A DNA stretch of 40,985 bases from Deltaproteobacteria bacterium (GTDB taxonomy: Bacteria; Desulfobacterota; Binatia; UBA9968): assembly GCA_016210115.1 (NCBI GenBank), contig JACQUW010000105.1, forward strand, positions 1-40,985. The letters are read 5' to 3'. The notes beneath the pieces were generated by a model that was not told where the DNA came from, made no database searches, and was given only the letters and a program-made list of their open reading frames with translations. The position numbers were made by a program, and so were the translations under genes. Of the stretch, positions 16,423 through 27,502 are shown one piece after another. How positions within the stretch are numbered: position 1 is the first letter of the stretch; every line of letters starts with the position of its first letter.

Positions 16423-17163
16423 ATGCTTGAGCTGGATCGAGTCAATATCGCGGTCGATGGCCGGCCGATTCTTCACGACATCACGTTGCACATTGAAAGT
16501 GGAGAAACCCACGTGCTGTTCGGCCCCAACGGTTCGGGAAAAACGTCCTTGCTCATGGCCATCATGGGACTGCCTCGCTACCAGGTCACGAGCGGAACGA
16601 TACGCTTCCAGGAACAGGACATCGCGGGTCTCTCAATCGATGAGCGTGCCCGCCTGGGGATCGGGCTCCTCTATCAGCGGCCGCCGACGCTTCGCGGGTT
16701 GCGCTTGGGCGAACTGGCTGACATTTGTGCAGGCCGGAGTCAGATAGCTGCCGTGACCGAATTCGCGGAGCAACTGCACGTGGACTATTTGCTCCAGCGC
16801 AACGTGAACGATGGATTTTCAGGCGGAGAGCTGAAGAAGTCCGAGCTGCTGCAGCTCATGCTCCGGCGGCCCAAACTCGCCTTGATCGATGAGCCGGACG
16901 CAGGCGTTGACCTGGACAGCCTCCTCTTGGTGGGCGAGACGATCAGGCGTGTGCTGGAACAGTCCTCGACCGACGGTGTGGTTCCGGCGGGGCTGATCAT
17001 CACCCACACCGGCCACATCCTGCATTATCTCCGGCCGACTGCCAGCCACGTGCTCTATGGCGGCACACTGGTGGCCCATGCGGAAGGAAGTAAACTCCTG
17101 GCTGAAATCCAAACCTACGGATACGGAAAATGTCCACTCTGCCGCTCCCAGCAACCCCAGTAA
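16423..17163 (+). CDS. SufC-like ABC ATPase of a minimal SUF system
   Basis: This 246-residue ATPase powers Fe-S scaffold assembly. Walker A is FGPNGSGKTS (about 33-42), the signature is FSGGELKKSELLQLM with the SufC-type SGGExKxxE wording, and Walker B is LALIDEPDAGVDLD. The C-terminus ends in KCPLCRSQ, a CxxC not typical of housekeeping SufC. The in-frame GTG at 16417 is a less likely start than ATG 16423. Its 3' end overlaps the SufB-like gene by 34 bases, a sign of tight co-translation. Housekeeping SUF genes (sufA, D, S, U) are absent nearby. This two-gene layout matches the minimal SufBC/SMS-type systems described in archaea and anaerobic bacteria. Confidence 0.85.
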   Translation: MLELDRVNIAVDGRPILHDITLHIESGETHVLFGPNGSGKTSLLMAIMGLPRYQVTSGTIRFQEQDIAGLSIDERARLGIGLLYQRPPTLRGLRLGELADICAGRSQIAAVTEFAEQLHVDYLLQRNVNDGFSGGELKKSELLQLMLRRPKLALIDEPDAGVDLDSLLLVGETIRRVLEQSSTDGVVPAGLIITHTGHILHYLRPTASHVLYGGTLVAHAEGSKLLAEIQTYGYGKCPLCRSQQPQ

Positions 17164-18398
17164 ACGCCGAGCATAGCTTGTTGCACGAGCGGGCGCTGGC
17201 AGCTAGAGATCGTCCGGCGCCATACGGCCCGGACGTCGATCTGACCCAGTTCAATAAACCTGAGGCGCGCGCTCCGGTGGAAAGTTTGCGTTCTTTGCAT
17301 ACGCAGATCCGAGAAGCCGCGCTGCTGGCAGGTATTGTGACGGAAGAAGCCGATCGTGCAGCCTCGTACTTCCAGATCGACTACTCCGCCATCTACCAGC
17401 GCATCCGGCAGGCTTATCAGGACCAGATCGAGCTGATGACTACACAGGAGGCCCTTCAGCGCTACGAGTGGCTGCGGGACTACTGGTGGAAAGCCGTGGA
17501 AGTCGATGCAGACAAATATACCGCGGCGGTGGAACTGGAGCAGACAGGCGGTTTTTTCTTGCGCGTCTTTGCCGGACAGCAGGTGGCGCGCCCGATACAA
17601 GCCTGTCTCTTCGTGCAAGAAAACAATATCAGTCAGAACGTGCACAACTTGATCATTGTGGAGGAAGGCGCCGAAGCGCAGCTCATCACGGGCTGCACGC
17701 TTCATCCCGGTGTTCGGGAGGGCTTACACATTGGCGTCACCGAGGTGTTCCTGAAGTCCGGCGCCACACTGACTAACAGGATGGTGCACAATTGGGCGGA
17801 GGGCTTCCATGTACGGCCGCGCACGGGCGTGATCGCGGAAACAGGGGCGACGTTTGTCAGCGACTACATCCTCCTCCGTCCAGTTCGCTCTATGCAGGCG
17901 TTTCCGAAGGTAGTATTGCAGGGCGAGAAAGCGCGGGCTCAATTTCACAATGTCGTGGTCGGGCTGCACGATTCGCTCATCGATATGGGGTTGCGAGTCG
18001 AGCTGCTCGGACGGGGATCGCAGGCGGAATCCATCTCGCGCGCCGTCGCCCGGGACAACTCGATCATATACTTGCGCGGCACCTTCATGAGCCGGGACAA
18101 CGACAGCCGCGGCCATCTCGACTGCCGCGGCATGCTGCTTTCCGACGCCGCGCGGATTTATGCGATCCCCGAACTGCAGGCGATCGGCGCGCCCAAAAGC
18201 GAATTGTCCCATGAGGCGGCGGTGGGCCCGATTGCAGAAGAGGCGATCGAGTATCTCATGACTCGCGGAATAACGCGCGACATGGCCATAGCAACGTTGA
18301 CACTGGGTTTTCTGAAAATTGAACTACCGGGTCTGCCGTCTGTGGTGACGCAGCACCTGGAACGAGTGATGGCGGCCACTGCCGAAGGAAGGCTTTAA
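17130..18398 (+). CDS. SufB/SufD-like scaffold protein of a minimal SUF system
   Basis: This 422-residue protein has the right-handed beta-helix core typical of SufB/SufD. The segments FVQENNISQNVHNLIIVEEGAEAQLITGC, GHLDCRGMLLSDAARIYAIPELQA and SHEAAVGPIAEEAIEYLMTRGI follow the SufB C-terminal pattern. They include a cysteine in the LDCRGM strand and the conserved His-Glu near the end. It probably forms a complex with the overlapping SufC-like ATPase and serves as the Fe-S scaffold alone, since no second SufB/D gene is present. A separate housekeeping Fe-S system elsewhere is likely. Confidence 0.85.
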   Translation: MSTLPLPATPVNAEHSLLHERALAARDRPAPYGPDVDLTQFNKPEARAPVESLRSLHTQIREAALLAGIVTEEADRAASYFQIDYSAIYQRIRQAYQDQIELMTTQEALQRYEWLRDYWWKAVEVDADKYTAAVELEQTGGFFLRVFAGQQVARPIQACLFVQENNISQNVHNLIIVEEGAEAQLITGCTLHPGVREGLHIGVTEVFLKSGATLTNRMVHNWAEGFHVRPRTGVIAETGATFVSDYILLRPVRSMQAFPKVVLQGEKARAQFHNVVVGLHDSLIDMGLRVELLGRGSQAESISRAVARDNSIIYLRGTFMSRDNDSRGHLDCRGMLLSDAARIYAIPELQAIGAPKSELSHEAAVGPIAEEAIEYLMTRGITRDMAIATLTLGFLKIELPGLPSVVTQHLERVMAATAEGRL

Positions 18399-18412
18399 TC
18401 GAACGAGCTGTT

Positions 18413-19090
18413 ATGAAGATTTTTCTTATGGGGCCACCAGGCTCAGGCAAGAGCACACAGGCCGTTTTGCTCGCGGAGCGGCTCAAAATTCCGCGCATTA
18501 CGGCGAGCGCGCTCCTCGCTGCCGCGGCGCAGAACGATTCGCCCGATGGCCATATGATCAAAGAGAGCATGGCGAAAGGAGCGCTGGTACCGGATGAGAT
18601 TGTCAACAAACTTCTGATCAGCCGGCTCAAAGAGCCCGACTGCACAACCGGGTTTGTCCTCGATGGATTTCCGCGGACCGTTCCTCAAGCGACAGCCTTG
18701 ACCTGCTCCGGCATCCGCATTGACGCGATCGTCGAGCTGCTCGCGGAAGAGGCCGAGCTGCTCCGGAGATTGACGGGGCGCCGGATCCATGAACCTTCCG
18801 GTCGCACTTATCATCTGCTTTTTAATCCGCCAAAAAACGACGAACGAGACGATGTGACCGGCGAGCCTCTCATTCAAAGAGAAGACGATCGCGAGGATGT
18901 CGTCCGACGCCGATTGGCGCTATACGAGAGTCATGCCGAGTCGCTGCGCAGATATTACGCGGAGATGTCCGATGACCGTCCGCAACATTTCCGAGTCGAC
19001 AGAACCGGAAAGCCCACCAAGATCTCCGAGACTGTAATCCGCGCCCTATCGGCGCACTTGGTGGAGAGCGGCGCAGTCCGGACAGCATGA
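18413..19090 (+). CDS. adk: Adenylate kinase
   Basis: This 225-residue kinase interconverts AMP + ATP and 2 ADP. P-loop MGPPGSGKST (6-15), GFVLDGFPRTVPQA, the LID start GRRIHEPSGRTYHLLFNPPK and DDVTGEPLIQREDD are all present. The LID lacks the four-cysteine zinc site, so it is the non-zinc long form. The AMP-binding start region is slightly unusual: ITASALLAAA in place of the common ISTGDMLR. So it may be a divergent accessory isozyme rather than the housekeeping copy. It lies 14 bases after the SufB-like gene. Confidence 0.9.
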   Translation: MKIFLMGPPGSGKSTQAVLLAERLKIPRITASALLAAAAQNDSPDGHMIKESMAKGALVPDEIVNKLLISRLKEPDCTTGFVLDGFPRTVPQATALTCSGIRIDAIVELLAEEAELLRRLTGRRIHEPSGRTYHLLFNPPKNDERDDVTGEPLIQREDDREDVVRRRLALYESHAESLRRYYAEMSDDRPQHFRVDRTGKPTKISETVIRALSAHLVESGAVRTA

Positions 19091-19236
19091 TTAAGAAGTG
19101 CTGGAGATCGAGCGCAGCAATTCAAGGCATACGGATTCTATCTTGGTCGAATGATATTTTAGCGGAAGAAAACCCAGAGACAGCCTTTCGCTCGCTCGAC
19201 GCGGCGAGCCTTAACGAAAAGAGAAAGGGGCACTTT

Positions 19237-19557
19237 ATGGATATTTTAAGATGGACGACGCCCGCGACGCTAGTGTGGCTCATACCGGCTGTAGTGTATG
19301 CTCAACGGCCGCCGTATGAATGGGGATGGGAGCATCCGATGGGATGGATGTGGGGCCTATGGGGGATTGGAATGGGATTGTTCATGCTGGTGTTCTGGGG
19401 AGCCGTGATCGTTGGGATTGTGCTCGGTATCCGCTGGCTTATCAGTCACGGCAAACCATCCCAATCCGACAGCGCCGTTGAAATTCTTCGTCAGCGCTAC
19501 GCGCGGGGAGAAATCAATAAGGAAGAGTTTGAAGCCAAGAAGCGCGATCTGAGCTGA
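19237..19557 (+). CDS. SHOCT-domain membrane protein
   Basis: This 106-residue protein has a signal or anchor segment (MDILRWTTPATLVWLIPAVVYAQ), a Trp/Gly/Met-rich stretch (WGWEHPMGWMWG) and a transmembrane helix (FMLVFWGAVIVGIVLGIRWLI). A SHOCT motif, AVEILRQRYARGEINKEEFEAKKRDL, forms the C-terminus. SHOCT modules are short oligomerisation or tethering helices. ATG 19237 is preceded by AAAGGGGC; the longer frame from 19087 overlaps adk and has no resemblance to the family. Its function is unknown. Such proteins are common beside metal-transport and stress genes. Confidence 0.8.
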   Translation: MDILRWTTPATLVWLIPAVVYAQRPPYEWGWEHPMGWMWGLWGIGMGLFMLVFWGAVIVGIVLGIRWLISHGKPSQSDSAVEILRQRYARGEINKEEFEAKKRDLS

Positions 19558-19626
19558 AATTCTTGGTCGGTGAGCCCTTGCGAGTGCGTTTCGAGCGATT
19601 AGCCTTTTAGATGTCGGATGTGGACA

Positions 19627-20406
19627 ATGAATTTGGCGCTGGACCAAGCGAATAGGATGCAGGACCTGATCTGCTCTCACCGGAAGCACCTGGGTGTGCC
19701 CGATCTCAGGGGTGGGAGTGGGTCGTTCCGCCTGTTCACGGAAGGAGATGATCTTCACGATGCGATGATTTCAGCGATTGAGGCGGCCCAGAGGAGCATT
19801 CGCCTTGAGGTCTTCATTTTTGCCGCCGATGAGGTTGGATGGCGATTTGCCAGGGCTCTTTCGGCTAAGGCGCGTACCGGAGTGGAGGTGTGCTTTCATT
19901 TCGACTCGCGCGGGGCGGCGACCGGGTATTCCTCGGCTCTCTTCCGGGCAATGGTGGCTGCAGGCGTCAAGCTCAAATGGTACCACCCGTGGAGCTGGCG
20001 TCACCCAAGCCATTATTTTCAGAGGAACCACAGAAAACTCCTCGTCATCGACGAGCAAGGAGTTGTTCCTCGGAGGTTTTAACATCCGGCTGGAGAACTC
20101 TCGCGCACTGTATGGAGAGGGAAGGCAGCGGGATACCCACGTCTCGGTCAGGGGTGAGCTTGCCCGGTACGCAGCGATCCTTTTCGACCGGCTGTGGGAT
20201 CATCCAGAACGTCCCGGTGACGACATTGAGGCCATAGCCGGGGACGTAGCCGAGTTCGATGCCCTGCAGGTGCCGGACTTCTCTTGTCTCGTTTGGAAGC
20301 GTATCGCTTGTTGCTACGCCCGGCTCATCGGGCGGTCTGTCCGCCATGTCTATATAACCACTCCCTACTTCTGTCCGGGAAGCATCGTTGAGCGGGCGGC
20401 GCGGGA
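19627..20406 (+). pseudogene. Phospholipase D / cardiolipin synthase-family gene, frameshifted and truncated
   Basis: The first frame encodes a PLD fold with the first HKD motif HRKLLVID. At 20059-20060 one extra G (CAAGGAG instead of CAAGAG) shifts the frame. Reading resumes in the next frame as ELFLGGFNIRLENSRALYGEG and continues through YITTPYFCPGSIVERAAREA to about 20406. There the homology ends inside the antisense of the CDF exporter. The second HKD motif, needed for activity, is absent. The gene is therefore broken twice: by a frameshift (possibly a sequence error) and by loss of its 3' half. In an intact form it would act at the membrane in phospholipid synthesis. Confidence 0.8.
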
Positions 20407-21178
20407 GGCCGCCAATCACGACGTGTGCGGAGAGGGCGATGCGCTCGGCGGTGAGAGACCAGACATGCAGATCGTGAACGGAGGTTGCCCCTTCTACTGT
20501 GGCCATGGATACACCGATTTCTTCCAGTGAAAGATGCAGCGGTACACCCTCCATCAACCCGTGGAACGCCTCGCGCACGAGTTTCAGGCTGGAATAGGCG
20601 ATAAGCAGCGCGATGAGCAAGGAAAGCGCCGGGTCGACGGTAAACCAACCGGTGGCCCAGATGATGACTCCCAAGAGTAGTGCCGCCACAGAGCCGAGGA
20701 GGTCACCGAGCACGTGCAGTAATGCGGCGCGTACGTTGAGATCGCGGCCTCCGTGCGAGAGCATCTGAGCCACCAGGATGTTGAGCAGCAAACCCAGCGA
20801 TGCCACCACCGTTACCGCCTCACCATGCACAACAATTGGATTCGCGAAGCGGGACACAGCCTGAACAATAATAGTGGCCACAATCGCGAGCATGAATAAC
20901 CCGTTTGCCAAAGCAGCGACCAATTGCGCCCGGCCGAATCCGTAGGAGTGCTTCGGCGAAGGCCCGCGGCGCGCGATCGTTCCCGCAAGCGCCGCAATCA
21001 GTAATGCCGACGCGTCGGTGACCATGTGCCCGGCATCGCTCAACAGAGCGAGCGACCCGGACCACCAACCCGCTGCCGCTTCGACTGCGGCAAAGCCAAG
21101 TGTGAGGACGGTGGCGAGAATGAGCTTGCGGCCGTTGGCAGGCTCCTGCATCTGATCTCGGGTGGAATCTCGCATCAT
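20045..21178 (-). CDS. CDF-family cation exporter, 3'-truncated with chimeric tail
   Basis: The first 261 residues are a zinc/cobalt/cadmium proton antiporter of the CzcD/ZitB type. Site residues are in LLSDAGHMVTDASALL (TM2) and LLHVLGDLLGSVAALL (TM5), with six membrane segments. The cytoplasmic domain begins (ATSVHDLHVWSLTAERIALSAHVVIGG) but stops at GLPRR, near 20396. The remaining 116 residues are antisense of the phospholipase-D fragment and have no counterpart in the family. The reading frame is open, so a membrane protein could still be made. But about 40 residues of the dimerising cytoplasmic domain are replaced. It is adjacent to, and on the same strand as, the GC-rich ATPase operon but separate from it. 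Confidence 0.8.
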   Translation of the reverse strand: MMRDSTRDQMQEPANGRKLILATVLTLGFAAVEAAAGWWSGSLALLSDAGHMVTDASALLIAALAGTIARRGPSPKHSYGFGRAQLVAALANGLFMLAIVATIIVQAVSRFANPIVVHGEAVTVVASLGLLLNILVAQMLSHGGRDLNVRAALLHVLGDLLGSVAALLLGVIIWATGWFTVDPALSLLIALLIAYSSLKLVREAFHGLMEGVPLHLSLEEIGVSMATVEGATSVHDLHVWSLTAERIALSAHVVIGGLPRRPLNDASRTEVGSGYIDMADRPPDEPGVATSDTLPNETREVRHLQGIELGYVPGYGLNVVTGTFWMIPQPVEKDRCVPGKLTPDRDVGIPLPSLSIQCARVLQPDVKTSEEQLLARR

Positions 21179-21227
21179 CTCGGCCCGCTGAGTTTAACCG
21201 CACTCGAAAGGATTGCTTGGTTTCCCA

Positions 21228-22067
21228 TCAGCTCTTGCGTCTATCAGCGAATGCCTGCTCGCTGGATAAAATGACTTCGATCTCCTCAACGATCTCTTCC
21301 TGGCGCAGGGCGTTGCGCTTGATGGCGAGGCGCGCGATGGTTTCATCGAGACGGTGCAAAGCATGCTCCATATGCTCTAAGCGGCGGCGGTTCTCCGCCG
21401 CCAGCGAGCCGTAGAGCAGCCCGTACATGGCGGCGAGGAGATAATGATCCATGAGCTGGTGAAAAAACTCTGCAGGCGCCAGTTGAAGGCGCGGCGGATG
21501 GCCGAAGCGTGGTGGCGCCGGCGGCGACAAAGGCAACAAGCGCTTTAATCGCGGCTCGCCTTCGGCGTCGTGAGCCAGCGCGCTGAGCGCGACCCCAGCG
21601 CCCGCGAAGCGCTGGCGCGCCTCGTACACCGCATCCATCAAACGGTCCAGCACGGCGGGCACATCCTCCGTCACCGTCGGGCCATCGAGGGAGGCGAGCA
21701 CGTCGGGACGCGCCTCGAGCTTCGCTCCCAGGCGCCGGCCGACCACCAGCAACCGAGGCGCGGGTTCCGATGGCGGCAGTTCCTGCAGGGCGGCAAGGAT
21801 GCGCTCGTCAAAATTGCCACAGAACCCGCGCTCCGAGCCGACCATCAGCAGAATCGTACCCTCTGGTTTCGCCGCGATCTGCGCCGGAAAGAAATGCAGG
21901 AAATCAGCTGCCGTGGCCTCGATGTTCGCGAGCATGCGCTGCTGGTGACCGATGAAGCGCGCGAGCTTGCGCGTCTCGACGAGCGAGAGGCTCTTCATCG
22001 CGGTCATGATGCCGCTGATCTCGCGCAGGCGCTGGAAGCGCTGCTCGATTTCCCCGCGACCGGTCAT
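21228..22067 (-). CDS. atpG: N-type ATP synthase, gamma subunit
   Basis: This 279-residue central stalk subunit has [27 protein letters not shown] at the N-terminus and [29 protein letters not shown] at the C-terminus, the two coiled-coil ends of gamma. [13 protein letters not shown] is the family's nucleotide-domain motif. The start at 22067 overlaps the atpA stop as ATGA; a longer frame (to 22106) would run into atpA. It is the last gene of the operon, as in described N-ATPase operons (atpDCQRBEFAG). Confidence 0.92.
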   Translation of the reverse strand: MTGRGEIEQRFQRLREISGIMTAMKSLSLVETRKLARFIGHQQRMLANIEATAADFLHFFPAQIAAKPEGTILLMVGSERGFCGNFDERILAALQELPPSEPAPRLLVVGRRLGAKLEARPDVLASLDGPTVTEDVPAVLDRLMDAVYEARQRFAGAGVALSALAHDAEGEPRLKRLLPLSPPAPPRFGHPPRLQLAPAEFFHQLMDHYLLAAMYGLLYGSLAAENRRRLEHMEHALHRLDETIARLAIKRNALRQEEIVEEIEVILSSEQAFADRRKS

Positions 22068-23533
22068 GTCATGGGACCCAGCCAGCTTCGAAGTTTTGCC
22101 AGCCACTCGTCTCGGCCGGCATCGAGGGACGGCAGCTGACCCTTGACCTGCTCCTCCAGTACGCGCAGCCGTGCAGTCAGCTCCTTCGGATCGAGAGAAT
22201 CGAGCAGGCCCTCGTTATAGGCGATCATCCAGGCAAGTTGGAACTCCACCGGTAAGGGGCTCATTCGTTCCTGCTTGAGTATCTCGCGCAGCAGCCGCCC
22301 GCGCTTGATCTTGGCCGCCGTACCAGTCTCCAGCTTGGTGCCGAAGCGGGTGAAGATCTCGAGCTCGAGAAACTGCAAATAGTCGAGCTTCATCCGTCCC
22401 GCCTCTTCCTTGATGCGCGGGTGCTGTGCCTTGCCGCCGATGCGCGAGACCGAGAGCGGCACATCCACTGCAGGCAGAATGCCGGCGGCGAACAGCCTCC
22501 CGTCCAGATAAATCTGGCCATCGGTGATCGAGATGAGGTTGGTTGGGATATAGGCGGCGATCTGGCCCTCCTCGGTTTCGACGATGGGCAAAGCGGTAAG
22601 GCTGCCGCCGCCGTGATCTGCCGCCAGGCGAGTGGAGCGTTCGAGCAGGCGCGCGTGCAGGTAGAAAATATCGCCGGGGTAAGCCTCGCGCCCCGGCGGG
22701 CGGTGCATCAACAATGACAACTCCCGGTAGGCTCGGGCATGGGTGGTCAGGTCGTCGTAAACCACCAGCGTGTCTTTGCCGCGGCGCATCCAGCCCTCGG
22801 CAACGGCGCAGCCCGCGAAGGGCCCCAGATACTTCATGCCCGGCGTGGCGGTGGCCTCGGCCACCACCACCGTCGTGTAGGCGAGCGCGCCGTGGCGGCG
22901 CAGGATATCGAGTACCAGCGCCGTCTCGGAACGCTTCTGTCCGATCGAGACATAGACGCAGTTCACCTGCTGCCCGGCCTGGCTGATGATGCTGTCGAGC
23001 GCGAGCGAAGTCTTGCCGGTTCCGCTATCGCCGATGATGAGCTGGCGTTGCCCGCGGCCGATGGGGATCAGGATGTCGATAACCTTGATGCCGGTGTAAA
23101 GTGGGCGGCTCACGGAGTACCGCGCGATAATCGGTGGGGAAGGCACCTCCAGAGCGCAGACGCCATCCGGCTCGGGCGGTGCCAAGCCATCGAGCGGTTT
23201 GCCAAGAGGATCGATGACGCGCCCGAGCAGCGCATCGCCGACACCGATCTCAAGGCGCTCGCCGGTATGCGAAACGAGCGAGCCGGAGGTCACGTTCGCG
23301 GCCGGGTCCAGGAGGATAACCCCCAGGCGCTCCGCTTGGAGTTCGAACACCAGTCCCCGGCTGCCGTCCTCGAAGCGCAAGATTTCTTCTGCGGCGGCGG
23401 AAGGCAGGCCGTAGACCCAGGCGATGCCGTCGCCCACTGAGGCGACCCGCCCCTGCTCGCCCAGCCGCAGCCCGAATCGGTAGCGCGCAACCCGGTTGTC
23501 CAACCGCTCGAGGACTCCGGCTTCACTCGCCAT
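22064..23533 (-). CDS. atpA: N-type ATP synthase, alpha subunit
   Basis: This 489-residue protein has P-loop GDSGTGKT (168-175), the alpha signature [17 protein letters not shown] and [20 protein letters not shown] wording ([18 protein letters not shown]). The N-terminal [20 protein letters not shown] replaces the longer delta-contacting helix of standard alpha subunits. This fits an enzyme without a separate delta. It overlaps atpF by 11 bases and atpG by 4. Together with the beta subunit it forms the catalytic hexamer on the cytoplasmic side. Confidence 0.95.
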   Translation of the reverse strand: MASEAGVLERLDNRVARYRFGLRLGEQGRVASVGDGIAWVYGLPSAAAEEILRFEDGSRGLVFELQAERLGVILLDPAANVTSGSLVSHTGERLEIGVGDALLGRVIDPLGKPLDGLAPPEPDGVCALEVPSPPIIARYSVSRPLYTGIKVIDILIPIGRGQRQLIIGDSGTGKTSLALDSIISQAGQQVNCVYVSIGQKRSETALVLDILRRHGALAYTTVVVAEATATPGMKYLGPFAGCAVAEGWMRRGKDTLVVYDDLTTHARAYRELSLLMHRPPGREAYPGDIFYLHARLLERSTRLAADHGGGSLTALPIVETEEGQIAAYIPTNLISITDGQIYLDGRLFAAGILPAVDVPLSVSRIGGKAQHPRIKEEAGRMKLDYLQFLELEIFTRFGTKLETGTAAKIKRGRLLREILKQERMSPLPVEFQLAWMIAYNEGLLDSLDPKELTARLRVLEEQVKGQLPSLDAGRDEWLAKLRSWLGPMT

Positions 23534-24272
23534 GATCGAACATCTCCGAGAAGAAACTCAATTCGTCGCGCAGGTTGGCCATCAGCACCCACGAGCCCGC
23601 CATCACGCATGTGCCAGCCCGCAGAACGGGATCTTCGGCGAACGAAGGGGCGACCGGACGGCCGGCGAGTTGGCTGAATGCCTGCGCAAACGCGCTTCGC
23701 CGCGTCTCTCCGAGCGGGTAGGCGGTGACCACCTTGACGCGCACGCCCGGTTCCCGCAACGCCGCGCGCAGGGCGTCCAGCTTGTCCGGCGGTTCAGTGA
23801 CGAGTTCGCTCAAGGCCAGGTCCACCAGCTTCGCTTCCAGCTCGGGGCCGGTCAGCCGCTCCAGCAGGCGCGCGGCAAAGCGGGCGGCGATCGTGACCGC
23901 CTGCCGCTCCAGGGCGTGCTGCCGATCGCTGCGCGCCCTGGTCTCAAGGGCTTCCCGCCGCTTGCGCTCCTGCGCGATCTCCGTCTCCAGTGCGGCCAGG
24001 CGCTCCGCGCGCGCAGCCGAGATCTCCTCGTCCAAGCGCGCCTTTGCCGCCACTCGTTCCCGTTGCCAGGCATCCAAGCGGTTTGCGTACTCGTCTTTCA
24101 ATGACTGCGCTTCGCTGCGCAAGGTATCGGCCTGTACGAGATTTTTCTCGCTCTCCGCCCGACGGGTTTCGATCACCGCCAACACCGGGCGATAGAAAAA
24201 GTGTTTCAGTATCCATACCAGGATCAGGAAGTTCACCGCCTCCAGCGCAAAGGTTGTCCAGTCGAAGTCCAT
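23523..24272 (-). CDS. atpF: N-type ATP synthase, long b subunit (b-delta-like)
   Basis: This 249-residue protein has an N-terminal membrane helix ([25 protein letters not shown]). A long charged coiled coil (about 35-130) follows, and then a C-terminal region [28 protein letters not shown] with [11 protein letters not shown], which resembles the delta subunit. N-ATPases lack a separate atpH and use such an extended b. The gene overlaps atpA. Complete. Confidence 0.88.
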   Translation of the reverse strand: MDFDWTTFALEAVNFLILVWILKHFFYRPVLAVIETRRAESEKNLVQADTLRSEAQSLKDEYANRLDAWQRERVAAKARLDEEISAARAERLAALETEIAQERKRREALETRARSDRQHALERQAVTIAARFAARLLERLTGPELEAKLVDLALSELVTEPPDKLDALRAALREPGVRVKVVTAYPLGETRRSAFAQAFSQLAGRPVAPSFAEDPVLRAGTCVMAGSWVLMANLRDELSFFSEMFDHGE

Positions 24273-24279
24273 CGCGCGC

Positions 24280-24546
24280 CTATTTCAAAAGGTATTGCAG
24301 CAATGGATTGCGGAACAGCACGATCAGCACCACCACCAGCACATAGATCGCGAGCGACTCGATCATCGCCAGGCCGATGAACAGCGTGCGCGTGATGGAT
24401 TTTTCGGCCTCGGGCTGGCGCGCGAGCGCGTCCAGCGCCTGGGCGATCGCACGCCCCATGGCGAGCGCGGGGAAAATCACGCCGAGGGTGATGGCGGCAA
24501 GGCCGACGACGGTGGACAGCAGCGTGAACCAGGTCATGTCATTCAT
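24280..24546 (-). CDS. atpE: N-type ATP synthase, c subunit
   Basis: This 88-residue hairpin protein forms the rotor ring. The polar loop is ALARQPEAEKS, and the ion-binding carboxylate is E63 in GLAMIESLAIYVLVV. E63, S64 and Y68 match the Glu-Ser-Tyr part of the sodium-binding site known from Ilyobacter (E65, S66, Y70). The position equivalent to its Q32 is M30, so the sodium signature is only partial and the coupling ion is uncertain. The start overlaps the atpB stop by 4 bases. Confidence 0.93.
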   Translation of the reverse strand: MNDMTWFTLLSTVVGLAAITLGVIFPALAMGRAIAQALDALARQPEAEKSITRTLFIGLAMIESLAIYVLVVVLIVLFRNPLLQYLLK

Positions 24547-25232
24547 AGGTTGCTCCTCTTCTCCAACTCGCGGGATTGCAGCGTGCCGGCGACATAGACA
24601 AGCGCCAGCATGCCGAAGATGTAGGCCTGCACCAGCGCCTCGACGATGTGCAACATGAGCAGCGGCACCGGCGCAAAAAGCCCCGCCACCAGCAGCACCA
24701 GCAGCGCCGCCATCTCGAGACTCATCATGTTACCGAACAGGCGGACGGCGAGGGCGAGAGTACGGGTGATCTCGCCGAGCACGTGAAAGGGCAGCAGAAT
24801 CGGGTTCGGCGCGAGATAGTGGCGCAGATAGCCGGTGAGGCCGTCGATACTGATACCGAACCAGTGTACCGACAGAAACACCAGCACGGCCAGCGCCACG
24901 GTAAGGGAGAGATCGCTCGTGGGCGAGCGCAGTCCCGGCACGAGCCCGATCAGATTGGCCGCTACGATGAAGATCCACAGCGTGCCGATGAACGGCAGCA
25001 GCCGCGTGGCATGCGCCGGCGCGACGGCCTCAATGGCCCCGCGCAGGGCAAGCGCTGTCCCCTCCAACGCTGTCTGCAAACGCGTTGGCGCGTGCACGCT
25101 CAAGCGGCGCGTGCCGAAACCGGCAAGACCGCCGAGCAATGCCATCAGCAGCCAGGTGGTGAGCACCGTAGCGCCGACGTGGAATGGCCCCAGATCAAAG
25201 GCCAGGGCCTCGAGCAGTTCCGGCTTGTCCAT
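24543..25232 (-). CDS. atpB: N-type ATP synthase, a subunit
   Basis: This 229-residue inner-membrane stator protein carries the essential arginine in LALAVRLFGNMMSLEM. It has about five membrane segments (VLTTWLLMALLGGLAG, FIGTLWIFIVAANLIGLVPG, VALAVLVFLSVHWFG). It is followed with overlap by atpE. It starts immediately after the AtpQ/AtpI-like gene, leaving no room for the AtpR gene usual at this place in N-ATPase operons. Confidence 0.93.
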   Translation of the reverse strand: MDKPELLEALAFDLGPFHVGATVLTTWLLMALLGGLAGFGTRRLSVHAPTRLQTALEGTALALRGAIEAVAPAHATRLLPFIGTLWIFIVAANLIGLVPGLRSPTSDLSLTVALAVLVFLSVHWFGISIDGLTGYLRHYLAPNPILLPFHVLGEITRTLALAVRLFGNMMSLEMAALLVLLVAGLFAPVPLLMLHIVEALVQAYIFGMLALVYVAGTLQSRELEKRSNL

Positions 25233-25505
25233 TCAATGCCTCTGGATGTAGAGATAAACGTTCATGGCGCCGATAAAAACTCCCGTCACCAGCAGGCTCA
25301 TGGTCCAGCGGTAGGAATAGCCCTCCCGCAGGCCGTCCAGCCAACTGCCGAGATAGACGCCACCCACCACCGGTAACACGAAGAGCAGCGCCAGCGTGCC
25401 CAGGAACACCGTCTGGGCAAGCACGGTAGGACGATCCTTCTCTGCCTGCTCCGTACGCCGCGCTTGTTTCTCAATATTTTTACGCAGCCGCTCGCTATCC
25501 TGCAT
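25233..25505 (-). CDS. AtpQ/AtpI-like small membrane protein of the N-ATPase operon
   Basis: This 90-residue protein has a highly charged N-terminus (SERLRKNIEKQARRTEQAEKDR) and two membrane helices: TVFLGTLALLFVLPVVGGVYLG with a GxxxG pattern, and WTMSLLVTGVFIGAMNVYLYI. It corresponds to AtpQ (AtpI-like) in atpDCQRBEFAG operons, thought to help c-ring assembly or magnesium handling. It lies 5 bases after atpC and abuts atpB. Confidence 0.82.
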   Translation of the reverse strand: MQDSERLRKNIEKQARRTEQAEKDRPTVLAQTVFLGTLALLFVLPVVGGVYLGSWLDGLREGYSYRWTMSLLVTGVFIGAMNVYLYIQRH

Positions 25506-25510
25506 CGACG

Positions 25511-27330
<1,820 letters not shown>

Positions 27331-27502
27331 TCAGGCCCTCTGCGGAAGGGGGGATCAAATCCGACCGACCCGTCGGATACGGTTTTCATGACAGCTGGTC
27401 CAACTCGATGCTCTCCTCGCAAAGCCAACACAGCAAGTCTTGGGTGCAACTTCTCGTACCTAAAGCAGCGAACGGATAACCGGGATGGGCTTTTGCTCCC
27501 CG

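Noticed and set aside
19778..20530. 250-codon plus-strand frame as an intact gene
   Set aside because: Only its middle is phospholipase-D-like; the start lies in the wrong frame of that gene and the end is antisense to the CDF gene.
22714..23440. Long plus-strand open frames across the ATPase operon
   Set aside because: They are antisense to well-recognised atp genes; GC-rich DNA gives long spurious frames.
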